Source: Dichetophora obliterata
Taxonomy: Eukaryota > Arthropoda > Insecta > Diptera > Sciomyzidae
Assembly (NCBI GenBank): GCA_963920525.1
Contig: OY986439.1
Span: forward strand, 23,340,819-23,404,818
DNA: 64,000 nt
Direction of reading: 5' to 3'
The translations under genes were made by a program, and so were the position numbers. Shown piece by piece: positions 39,370 through 50,150 of this stretch. The notes under the pieces were generated by a model. The model worked only from the letters and a program-made list of their open reading frames with translations. It was not told where the DNA came from and did not search any database. Position 1 is the stretch's first letter; every line of letters begins with the position of its first letter.

Positions 39370-40528
39370 GAGTAACTTCGGGAATTGTGATATGGTCGGG
39401 GGGTTATGTGATATACCTACAAATTATGTAAAATACACAAATTTTGACTAGAGCATACATTTAAGCATAACGGTAACGAAAAAAGACATGTACAGTAGTT
39501 TATGCGCGCTCTCATACGCTGCGTTTGCTCTTATTGTTGGGAAATTGTTTCTTCGGTGTAGTCGATATTTTTTTTGAGTGCGCTTTGTAAGTGAAGTACG
39601 AGAAAACTGAAGCAGAATTTAAAGTTTGAATACATAAATTTGTTAGTGTTTGAATTCAGTTAACCATTAATGAGTTGAGTTTTTTATTTTCTGAAGTGTA
39701 TTTTTATAAAAATAACTTGATTGTTTTGAAAACCGAATTCGGCTATTGTGATATAGTCAAAGTTGGGTAATGTGATATACCCCTCTGAGCTATCAATTAT
39801 AAATTATTAATATAATAAATTGCAGATATTGAAAAACAAAGGATAGATACGTAAGTGGGATCCAGAAGGAAGGAGAAAGGCTATTTTGACAGTCAGAGGA
39901 GGAGCAATGGTCTTACTGTGGGTGTCAAAGACATTTGCAGTTCCATTTGCAACGCTGCAAAGAGAAGCTCGCAGTGATAGCGGAATTTTATAAGTTATTT
40001 TGAAGCTATTTTTTGTTAAATTTTTACTTGCGTATTCATATTCAGTTGCTTTTGTTTATATTTTTTTCTTTTATGTAAGTTCCACTGAAATAATTAAATT
40101 TTTTATCTTTTTCTTGCGCGGTACGTGCTATTGCGTTATACTTTTCTAAAAAAAATTAAAGATATAATATATCTACTTATCTACCAGTGTTTTAAATTTT
40201 GTTTGAAAGAACAATGCTGTTGTTGAGCTCTATTTCATATCACATTATGCGAACGTGGTATTTCACTTTACCCGCCAAGTTCATTAATAAGGCTTACATG
40301 GCTTTTTTTCCATTGCGTTTCGGTTAATCGCTCTAAATTATTAATGCTCTAAATTCGCGCTAAATTAATTAAGCTCTAAATCGGTTAATGCTATAGACCT
40401 CCGAAGTCGTAATGCACTGAACAATGCATCAAAAAACTATCCTATGTAATGGGGTATGAGCTAATGTAAGAAACTTACGAGTAATTATAAAAATAAAAAT
40501 ACCTATATCACATTACCCGAAGTTACTC
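39370..40528 (+). mobile_element. Pogo-like Tc1/mariner element with TA duplication
   Basis: 1159 bp. The ends GAGTAACTTCGGG are inverted and TA lies on both sides (39368-39369, 40529-40530). Near 39850-39980 a plus-strand frame reads KWDPEGRRKAILTVRGGAM and VSKTFAVPFATLQREARS. That resembles the psq-type helix-turn-helix at the N-terminus of pogo transposases, with one damaged spot between. No DDE domain is present, so it is non-autonomous. Confidence 0.65.
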
Positions 40529-41392
40529 TATATGAAGTGACGGTAAAGTTTCTTACAAAAAGGAAATTCTGAAAAATTCCCTTTATTTTGACATCAAAGT
40601 TATGACGATATCTCGAAAACTATAGATTTTCTCAGTACTACTTACTTTTGTATGAAAAGCCTTGGTTGAGAAAAATAACGGTATACGAAAGTTATTTTAG
40701 GTAATGTTTTTAAAGATAATATTTCAAAAAAATGTCGGTTATTTTGATATAAAAATTATTGCGATAATTTGAAACTTTTGAAACACATTTTCTTAAAGCA
40801 AGGTCAACGCCTCAGAATGAGAAAAAATTTATTGAAATTTCAGAAAGTTGGTCAAATTTTGGCCACAGGCAATACTAGTTGATATAAATAGATTAAAGAA
40901 CCTTACCGTTGGTATCACAATGGGCTTCATTGGGCTTAACTGTGTCTCAATTGAGGCAGCAACACTTACCTAACCTAACCTTGTATCAGCGTGGTTTTTG
41001 TCTGACCGTGCCCATTTTCACAGTTCATGTTATATACATACTAGGGCATCCAATTTTGGGACGCTTTGGCAATCCCGGGATTTCGGTATTTGAAAAACAC
41101 AATCCCGAATTCTCTAAACTAGTCCCGGGTTTGACAAACCATGAAAAACGAATTATTTGGATGACGTAATTCAAATTTTAATGTAGTTATGCCTTGTTTT
41201 ACAACACAAAATATTGCAGAAGATTTTAAAAAACTAAAAAACACAGTTTCGATTAAATGCTTGGATAGTATTTATTGTTTACTTCTGAAAAACAAGGATC
41301 AATTCTTTAAAAAAACAAATTAATAAAATGAGATCATTCAGAATGTTCATAAAATTATTTAAAAAAAATAAAATAGTTTAATAATTTTAGTA
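40529..41392. other. AT-rich DNA with one hAT-like left end
   Basis: CTAGGGCATCCAATTTTGGG at 41041, followed by CAATCCCGGGATTTCGG, resembles the left end of the hAT element at 48784. No partner with a clear target duplication was found. The right side near 42700-42770 (AATTCCCGAAAAACGGGG, then CTGGCAACACTG) has CAGTGTTGCCAG-type ends instead. Confidence 0.4.
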
Positions 41393-42259
41393 CAGGGTCC
41401 GCCAAATAATTTTTTTTTAAATTCTATTAAAAAAAAACTACTACATATTTTCTCAAATTTCTTTTTTTATGCTGCCTCGGCTGGCCATGCAGTAGCCTAC
41501 ACGATCGGTCCAATTTTTAAGCACATTATCGATTGTGTGTAGCTGTATTTCACCAATGGCTTCACGAATATTGTCATTTAAAGCGTCGATTGTCTCTGGC
41601 TTGTCAGCGTAACACTTATCTTTGAGAGCACCCTACAAATAATAGTCCAACGGTGTCAAATCGTAGCTTCGAGGTGGCCAAACGACATCAGCTCTGCGGC
41701 TGATAATGCGATCTTCAAAAACAGGACGCAAAACATCGAGTGTAGCTTCGGCTGTGTGGCATGTAGCGCCGTCCTGTTGAAACCAAATGTTGCCAATATC
41801 CTCATCTTCAATTTTTGTGAACAAAAATTAGTTTAACATGGCCCGATAACGATCGCCATTGACTGTAACGGCCACTCCTTGCTCATTTTCGAAGAAAAAT
41901 GGCCTAATTATGCCTCTGGACCAAAATCCGCACCAAACAGTGGCTCGTTTTGGGTGCAGCGGCTTTTCAATGTATGCATGCGGGTTTTTTGTGCCCCAAA
42001 TGCGACAATTTTGCTTATTTACATACCCGCCAAGATCAAAATGAGCTTCATCTGAAAAGATGATTTTTTTGGCAAAATCGGCATCATGATTTTCAAAGTA
42101 AGGTCGCAATATTTTCCAGCGTTGTTCAAGCGTATACACAACTATATTCGTTCAGCGGAAGGATAAAACTAATTATGTGTCAAATCAGACATGAGCTAAG
42201 TGTTACCATTCTCAAAATAAGCACTAGTTGAAAAAAAAAAATTTATATGGCGGACCCTG
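41393..42259 (-). mobile_element. DD41D (rosa-type) mariner relative, internally deleted
   Basis: 867 bp. The ends CAGGGTCCGCCA are inverted, with TA on both sides (41391-41392, 42260-42261). On the minus strand, 42139-41828 runs from TLEQRWKILRPYFENHDADF straight into AKKIIFSDEAHFDLGGYVNK, so the helix-turn-helix region between the N-terminus and the first Asp is missing. 41824-41633 then has WFQQDGATCHTA and WPPRSYDLTPLDYYL. Residues between the second and third Asp number 41. There is a stop between the two frames and after LDYYL. Confidence 0.88.
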
Positions 42260-45200
42260 TATTTCTGAGCAGGACTTTTGTAATATTTTGTACAGCTTAT
42301 TAAAGAAGTTTTTTTTAGTTTAAAAACGTCACATTTCAGTTTTTCTAAGTAAGTATTTTGCAAAGTTTTGTACAGTTAGTTCAAAAAAGTTTATATTTTC
42401 AGTTTATTGATTTTATGATCTATTAAATTATTGCATGAATTAAATTGTGAGCTTTAGATCAAGTAAGTTTTTAAGAAGGCAACAATGACATGGAAATGAC
42501 ATGTCATGGAAATGACCATGGATTCGTATTCAGCGACCCATTTTGGTGTACCGTTTTTTTGCCAGCCACGAATTTATTAAAATATTACTTTATTAATAAA
42601 AGTTTTTTAAAAAAATCCTTACATAATTTGTTGAATTTTTTACAAAATGACTCTTTTTGCAAAAAAACGCGGCCAACCTCATTCTATCCGGTTTTGAGTG
42701 TTATTCCCGTTATTCCTTTTGGGTTGAAAATTCCCGAAAAACGGGGAAATTCCCTTTTCTGGCAACACTGATCGTTTCCCCATCTAGTTTCTAAGATATG
42801 AAAAACCTTAGACAGATAGATTGACATAAAGCTACAGAATTCTAGAGATATGGATGGAAACAGACAGATACAGATTCTTTAAGTTAACAGAGATGAGAAA
42901 CATTTTATTAAATATTCATTTTATGAATGCTTCGATTAGCTTTCTGGCGCCTTGTATCAAGCCACTCCTTTAGATCAACAGATAGCCAAATTATAATTTA
43001 TTAAAAAAATACTTTGAATGAAATAAAACGTTATTTTTAACACAGCCAAAATGGCTAAACAAATGAAACACATGTTTTGTTTGCTAAATTTATCTCTTTT
43101 ATCCAAAACAATCATAAACAATAAAATTTCTTAAAAACAAAACAACATAGTGAAAAAAAAATCCAACAAATTTTGGTATTAATGTCAACAAATTTAAAAT
43201 AAAAGCTAACGCAAAAATTGGCTTCAAGCCAAATAAAGAACTTTACACCTCGCCAGCTGCTGTCTGGCTGATAAAATCACTTCGCTCAAAGGAAAGACCA
43301 GGTCTAGGCGCCACACTACGTCATCGCTTATTGTATAGACGCCACCGCCACCGCCACCAACACCACCACCACCACTGCCATCACCATCGTCATCATCGCT
43401 GCTTCCGATATGCTTGAAATGCAAGTTGTTTAAAACAACTCAGACGTAGAGCTAATGTATTTGGTCTGTTAATGGAATTAATTAAGCGAACCAATAACAT
43501 AAATTAAGAACCTAACATAATGATAAGAAAATTAAAATCGGCATTTTGTGCTAGCATCAACAAAATCACAGCCGAAACTCACGTCTTTTCGAAATAAATT
43601 AGAAACGACATGAAAAAAGTTCACCATAAAAAATATTTAAACTTAGGAGTTTTAATGCATTTACACTAAATTGCGCAAAAAAAAACAATTAAAAATCACT
43701 TCAACAACGCTGCACCCCACACCATGTTGCACATGCGCAAACGGACAGCTTTGGGGCAAACTGCCTTTTTTCCAGTGTAAAAAATGTATGCATAAAATTA
43801 ATCGAATTAAATTACAAATGCTCAGGTATTGTACGTGTACGTTTACTTGCTGTTGTGTACGTACTTATATGCATGTGTAGTAGGCATGAAAATGTTGCAG
43901 CAACTTGTCAGATTGGATGGTGGGGGTTCCATAGCAGCCAGGCTGTCGTACACGATCGGTTATCGCGGCTGTCAGTTTGTCGATGCAAATTATTCAATTA
44001 TGAATCCAACATTTTAAGACACACAATAAATCAATTTTATTGAAGTAAAATTTGCATTTAATTGATGTTTATTTTTCTCTTATTTTTGCGGCTGTGTGGC
44101 TGAATGACGACATGGCGAAACAGAAGCATTTGCATCACAGTTAATATCGGTTGTTTTTTTTTTTTGTTTTTTTTTTTGTTTTGCTACAGTTGCCATATTT
44201 AATTACTAACAGTTTAATATTTAATACAAAAATAAAAACAAATCGAAGGGTCTTAGTTTTAAGAGACTCCTTAAATTGCATTTTTAAAAATTGCTGAAAA
44301 TTTTATCCCAAAATATTAACACTTCGGTCACGAAACCGTCACGTAACAGTGAGTTTGCAGTATGTGGATGTGTGCCAGTATCAAGCAAACTACAAACTAG
44401 CAGCCCTATCGGAAATTTAGAAGTACTTATTAAAAAGCAAGTTAAAAGGGCTTCATTCTGCCTATGAATAGTGCTTTTGAAAAGTGCTTTGCTCTCGCTA
44501 CGAATTGAGCTTAAAAAAAGCTGTTTGCTTTCGAGATTCTTCAGCAGAATCACCAGATTATGGTTGTGTGCGAATTGATCTAAATGCGACCTAAACTAAA
44601 TTGGGTCGATAAGGCAGTGCTTTCTTAATAATTTAGGAAATTCTCGAGCTACCTTAATGCTTCCTAAATTACGAATCCCTGCCTTAATTAACACACATCC
44701 ATAATCTGCTGACTACTCGTATTCGCATCACTAACATCAATTATACTTTCTGCATCATTATTCATCACTAGTATACGCAAAAAGTTTAATTCGTGAAAAA
44801 GTGTATTAAGTGCAGAATAATGAAAAATATAAAGTTAAATCGTTTATAAACTGTTATGATGTAATGTTTTTATAAAAAAAGGTAATAAAATGAGTGGCAA
44901 CTGGTTTGGATATTAAAAACGTAAATGTGAAATATTAGTTCGGGCAAAAATATACGCCAAGGCTCATTTATAAGGTTGTGTCACTTCAGAGAAATGCACT
45001 CTTTTTCCGCCTTTGCTTGAACTGTCACTGTGCTTTTCTTTATTCTATGCATTCGTTTTCTTGATTTTTTTTTCATCCATTCTGACAGTTCGACCAAGCT
45101 CACTTTCAAGTGCAACAACCTTATAAATGACCTTGATATACGCCATCAAAAATTAAGTTGCGCATGCAGGTATGAACGTTCATCACACATAAGGCGTTTT

Positions 45201-45505
45201 ATCCGAAGGGATAACAAAGAGCTTTTTTATCAACTTTTCGTAACAAGATCAAAGCGCTTTTTTAAATAACTTTTCATAGCGAGAACCAGGGTCTTCTTTC
45301 CAATGACTTGACAATGTTAAATAAAGCCCTATTTAAAGTGAGAACAAAGCTCTATTTTGGTTTTGTAAAGTGCTTTGAAAGGGGTTTTGAAGCGTTTTCT
45401 TTCCTAAAGGGAGGCGAGTGCGCAACTCTCCCTTTCTCTCTCTGAGTGTCTATGTTTCTGACACGAAGAAATTTCGCTAAACTGCTTTTGTTATTTTGTT
45501 TGTAT
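42260..45505. other. Intergenic or intronic DNA, no confident gene
   Basis: 43224-43424 (-) has a Gly/Asp-rich frame containing VYTISDDVVWRLDLVFPLSE. It is bounded by a possible acceptor (ttgcatttcaag) and donor (GGCGAG|GTGTAAAG), so it could be an unrecognised exon, though the GGT-repeat origin makes this doubtful. 43341-43395 is a CACCGC/CACCAC low-complexity tract. Nothing else stands out. Confidence 0.3.
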
Positions 45506-46752
45506 TTTATGTTATGTTATGTTATGTTATGTTATGTTATGTTATGTTATGTTATGTTATGTTATGTTATGTTATGTTATGTTATGTTATGTTATGTTAT
45601 GTTATGTTATGTTATGTTATGTTATGTTATGTTATGTTATGTTATGTTATGTTATGTTATGTTATGTTATGTTATGTTATGTTATGTTATGTTATGTTAT
45701 GTTATGTTATGTTATGTTATGTTATGTTATGTTATGTTATGTTATGTTATGTTATGTTATGTTATGTTATGTTATGTTATGTTATGTTATGTTATGTTAT
45801 GTTATGTTATGTTATGTTATGTTATGTTATGTTATGTTATGTTATGTTATGTTATGTTATGTTATGTTATGTTATGTTATGTTATGTTATGTTATGTTAT
45901 GTTATGTTATGTTATGTTATGTTATGTTATGTTATGTTATGTTATGTTATGTTATGTTATGTTATGTTATGTTATGTTATGTTATGTTATGTTATGTTAT
46001 GTTATGTTATGTTATGTTATGTTATGTTATGTTATGTTATGTTATGTTATGTTATGTTATGTTATGTTATGTTATGTTATGTTATGTTATGTTATGTTAT
46101 GTTATGTTATGTTATGTTATGTTATGTTATGTTATGTTATGTTATGTTATGTTATGTTATGTTATGTTATGTTATGTTATGTTATGTTATGTTATGTTAT
46201 GTTATGTTATGTTATGTTATGTTATGTTATGTTATGTTATGTTATGTTATGTTATGTTATGTTATGTTATGTTATGTTATGTTATGTTATGTTATGTTAT
46301 GTTATGTTATGTTATGTTATGTTATGTTATGTTATGTTATGTGATGTTATGTTATGTTATGTTATGTTCTGTTATGTTATGTTATGTGATGTTATGTTAT
46401 GTTATGTTATGTTATGTTATGTTATGTTATGTTATGTTATGTTATGTTATGTTATGTTATGTTATGTTATGTTATGTTATGTTATGTTATGTTATGTTAT
46501 GTTATGTTATGTTATGTTATGTTATGTTATGTTATGTTATGTTATGTTATGTTATGTTATGTTATGTTATGTTATGTTATGTTATGTTATGTTATGTTAT
46601 GTTATGTTATGTTATGTTATGTTATGTTATGTTATGTTATGTTATGTTATGTTATGTTATGTTATGTTATGTTATGTTATGTTATATTATGTTATGTTAT
46701 GTTGTGTTGTGTTATGTTATGTTATGTTATGTTATGCTATGTTATGTTATCT
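45506..46752. repeat. Giant (TTATG)n pentanucleotide array
   Basis: About 1.24 kb, roughly 248 copies. The stretch 45511-46340 shows no variant at all. Variants (GTGAT, GTTCT, GTGAT) cluster at 46342-46390, and more occur at 46683-46750 before it ends in CTTATCATA. Because the repeat has no stop on the plus strand, it gives long open frames of repeated MLCYV in all three frames. These are not genes. Confidence 0.97.
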
Positions 46753-46784
46753 TATCATATAGTTTTACTTAACTTTAAAAAATT

Positions 46785-47275
46785 TCACACTAGGATGAGC
46801 CCTAAAAATGTGTTTGTTTTAAATACTCTTTGTAAATATGTTAGCAGCATATGGGATTGCCGATTTCGAACCATATGTTATAATTCCAAAAGTTTTTTGA
46901 CAGAAGGCTGTACGCTGAAAATGTGTTTTTTATACTCTGTGTATGTACTGGCAGTATTAAGGGGTCGCTGATATCGAACCAGATGCAAGAGTTTCAAAAA
47001 TTTGTTGACACTGGGGTGGATCCTAAAAATGTTTTTTTTTTGCTTCATACTCATTGTGTTTTTACTGGCAGTATTAAGGGGTTGGTGATTTTAAATCCTG
47101 TGTTAAAATTTGCAATATTTTTAATACTAGGGTTGACCCTAAAAATGTGTTTTTATTGTATACTTCTTATAGATGCGCTGGTAGCTGACTTCGAATCTTA
47201 TGTAAAAATTACAAATTTTTTAACGCTAGGGTGGGTTATAAAAATGTGTTTTTTGTTTTATACTCTTAACTTTTA
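46785..47275. repeat. Degenerate 100-117-bp tandem repeat, about 4.5 copies
   Basis: Units begin with words like CTAGGGTTGACCCTAAAAAT near 46789, 46904, 47012, 47128 and 47227, and share ACTGGCAGTATTAAGGGG and TTCGAACC-type words. Divergence between units is high, so it is older than the adjacent pentanucleotide array. Confidence 0.7.
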
Positions 47276-47435
47276 ATTGGTGACGTGGAGTCTCACAGTC
47301 TCCTCCCGAGTCGCGATTTCCTAGAAACACATGAAGACTGCAAAGTTCCTTTGACTAAAATTTGAAAATAAAAATAAAATACTATTCTTTAAACATTTAT
47401 TCTTCTAATTTTACTTCTATAAACGAACGTTTGTA

Positions 47436-48706
47436 AAGGGTGTTGTTTTTTATAGAGTGATACAACTTTGAGTTGGCATCACTGCTTTATTTGACCACCC
47501 ATTTAACAGCTGATAGTTGTTTTTTGTTTAGTTTGTTTTGACATTTCATTATAGATCGACTTACACCAGAGCAACGCGTGCAAATTGTGGAAATTTTTAA
47601 TCAAAATAATGGTTCTGTTCGTCAAACTTATCGTGCACTTCGTCCATTTTATGACTTACATAATCGTCCTTCAGAGCTGCTAATTCGAAGAACAATAGAT
47701 CGTTTACGGACTACATTTACTGTTACTGATAATGTGCATCCCGTGAGATGCCGAACAGTTCGCACTGAAGAATCTGTAGCCGCTGTACAGGAAAGCATTG
47801 AAGATGATCCTAATCAATCAATTCGTCGCCGTTCTCAGCAACTGGGATTGTGTCCTTCCACTTTATGGAAGATTTTACGAAAAGATCTTGGCTTAAAGCC
47901 TTTCAAGATTTAACTTGTGCAGGAATTAAAGCCAAATGACCATCGTATTCGACCAATTCGGCGAATGGGCTGAAGCACAAATTGATATTGATTTTGAATT
48001 TCCATGGAAAATTTTCTTTTCCGATGAAGCCCATTTTTGGTTGAATGGGTACGTAAATAAACAGAATTGTCGTATTTGGAGTAAGGAGAATCCACAAGCT
48101 TTTGTCGAAAATCCACCATTGCATCCACAGAAAATTACTGTTTGGTGCGCTTTATGGGCTCGCGGAGTCATTGGCCCATATGTCTTCAGCGATGATGGTC
48201 AGAATGTTACTGTCAATGGTGAACGGTATAGGAACATGATTCGAAGTTTTTTCGTACCTCAATTAGCTGGCATTAATCTTGCTGATATGTGGTTCCATCA
48301 GGACGGAGCCACATGCCACACAGCGGGCGCTCCAATAGATTTACTCAAGGAAACTTTTGACGAAAAAATAATTTCACGAAATGGCCTAATTAATTGGCCC
48401 CCAAGATCATGTGATTTAACCCCATTGGATTATTTTCTTTGGGGTTATGCAGTGTCACTTGTCTACGTCGATAAACCACAAACAATTGAATATCGCAATC
48501 GCAAATGCTGCGAAAAGTTTGTAAAAATTGATGTTCCAGATTGCGCCTTGTACGCGCCAGCCGTGGCGGCCACATGGCCGAAGTCATATTTAAACATTAA
48601 TGTCATAACATTTTCTATTCAATAAAGCTCATTTCATTGATATTAAAATTATATTACTATGTTTTATTATGATTTAAACTTGTATCACTCTGTAAAAAAC
48701 ACCCTT
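47436..48706 (+). mobile_element. DD41D (rosa-type) Tc1/mariner element, near full length
   Basis: 1271 bp. Left AAGGGTGTTGTTTTTTATAG, right inverted AAGGGTGTTTTTTACAGAGT; both continue GAGTGATACAA. TA lies on both sides (47434-47435, 48707-48708). The transposase gene is present but broken. It is a different subfamily from the deleted copy at 41393-42259, because the ends differ. Confidence 0.9.
47560..48625 (+). pseudogene. DD41D transposase pseudogene
   Basis: 47560-47913 encodes the N-terminal helix-turn-helix domains (LTPEQRVQIVEIFNQNNGSV, then RRRSQQLGLCPSTLWKILRK) and ends at a TAA after LKPFKI. A one-base shift near 47955 puts the rest in the frame 47936-48625. That frame has IFFSDEAHFWLNGYVNKQNC (first Asp), WFHQDGATCHTA (second) and WPPRSCDLTPLDYFLWGY (third), with 41 residues between the second and third Asp. 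The C-terminus is garbled after DKPQTIEY. Family members of this kind are about 330-345 residues, so most of the protein is present. Confidence 0.9.
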
Positions 48707-48984
48707 TATATATCAATTGTTTATTTATAATTTCAATTGATTCTGAATTACAATACAATGCATATCTATTGTTATGTACATATTAGGGAGTCCAATCCCG
48801 GATTTTTTCATGATTCCGGGATTATCGCAATTGAAAATCTCAATCCCGGGATTAGTTCGGGATTGAAAATTTTAAGAAGTAAATAATTCAAAACATATAA
48901 TACAATTTTTTGTTATTTATTAGTCAAAACTAAAAAATGTAAATGTAAATGTAAATAAAGCAATAAAAACAAATCAAAACACAT

Positions 48985-49423
48985 AAAGGGTATTCACAAT
49001 TGCGTTGTTTTCAGTGTAGTTAAAAAAACCCGTGGTATTGATACCACACTTTACCGAGCGGTTTTTATATTTTTTCTTGTCTTACATGAAATCTCTCAAA
49101 ACCAAAAGTGTGGTAATTTTAAGTAGCCTAATGATATGTTTAACGAACGAGGTTTTTAAAGTTCCATAAACAACTGATCGGTTGCCAGTTATTTTCTAAT
49201 TGCAAAAATGAAAGAAGCTCAAAATGCAAGTTAAACTTTTTTTATGCCATATATTAATAAATATATCAAATTGGATATATTGGTTAATTTATTTACATAG
49301 TAACAAAAAGCCATAGGTTCTCAACCACAAATTCTATTTTAAAGGGTGCTCATAATAGTAATTTTCAACTAAGGAGAAAAAAAACACAATACTACTATAC
49401 CACACAATTGTGAAATACCCTTA
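48985..49423. mobile_element. MITE with AAGGGTATTCACAATTG termini
   Basis: About 439 bp nested in the hAT element. Left AAGGGTATTCACAATTGCG, right inverted AAGGGTATTTCACAATTGTG. Contains GTGGTATTGATACCAC, a small palindrome, near 49032. Non-coding. Confidence 0.65.
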
Positions 49424-49689
49424 TTGTTAATAAACACAAAAAATTTAAATAATATTAATGACTAGCACATTGTATTAATTTAACATTTTCAGTGAATTTG
49501 CACAATATATTAGACACGTCAGAAAGTAATTTTTATATGTATTTATTTTGCAAAGCTTTTTTTAAATCAAATCGTTTGGTTCTATGAAAAAAAAAGATGA
49601 TCCAACATGATAAAAATAAATTAAGAGATATAATTGGCATTAAAGTCAGTTGGATTTTCGATTTTGTGGCAAAGAAAAGCAAAAAAAAA

Positions 49690-50150
49690 TTTTATACCCC
49701 CACGTTTAAAGAACGTAATAGGGGTATATTAACTTTGTCACTCTGTTTGCAACGCCGATAAGGAGGCGTGGCCGGTATAGAAAATTATTTATATTCTTGA
49801 CCAGCATCACCTACTGAGTCGATTAAGCCATGTCCGTCTGTCCGTCTGTGATCACGATAACAGTCGTATTTTTTTAGCTATCGTAACGAAATTCTATATA
49901 TAAACTTTTTATTCGAAAATGCAGGTCAAGTTCGAAAATGAGCCAAATCGAATGAAAACCACACCTATCTGCTATACAAAGTGACTTAACTAAAACTGTA
50001 AAATCTCTTTAAAATCCACAAAAATTAATCTAATGACTTCAAATTTTGCAAAAAACCTTTAACAATTAATATAAACTTTAGATATGAAATTTGGAAAAAC
50101 CGTCGTCCGTGGGGGTATTTTAACTTCGGCCCAGTGGAAGATAATTCCTT
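49690..50150. repeat. Dispersed fly repeat (ATACCCCC ... TCCGTCTGTCCGTCTGT)
   Basis: TTTATACCCCCACG, GGGGTATATTAACTTTGTCA and ATGTCCGTCTGTCCGTCTGT resemble a motif set I know from dispersed repeats of many fly genomes. The class is unknown to me. It is nested in the hAT element. Confidence 0.5.

Noticed and set aside
45506..46752. Telomeric or CRISPR-like array
   Set aside because: Insect telomeres use TTAGG or, in flies, retrotransposons, and this is TTATG. There are no spacers, so it is not CRISPR.
45446..46971. Very long open frames of repeated MLCYV
   Set aside because: They arise because the TTATG repeat has no stop codon in any plus-strand frame; there is no other coding sign.
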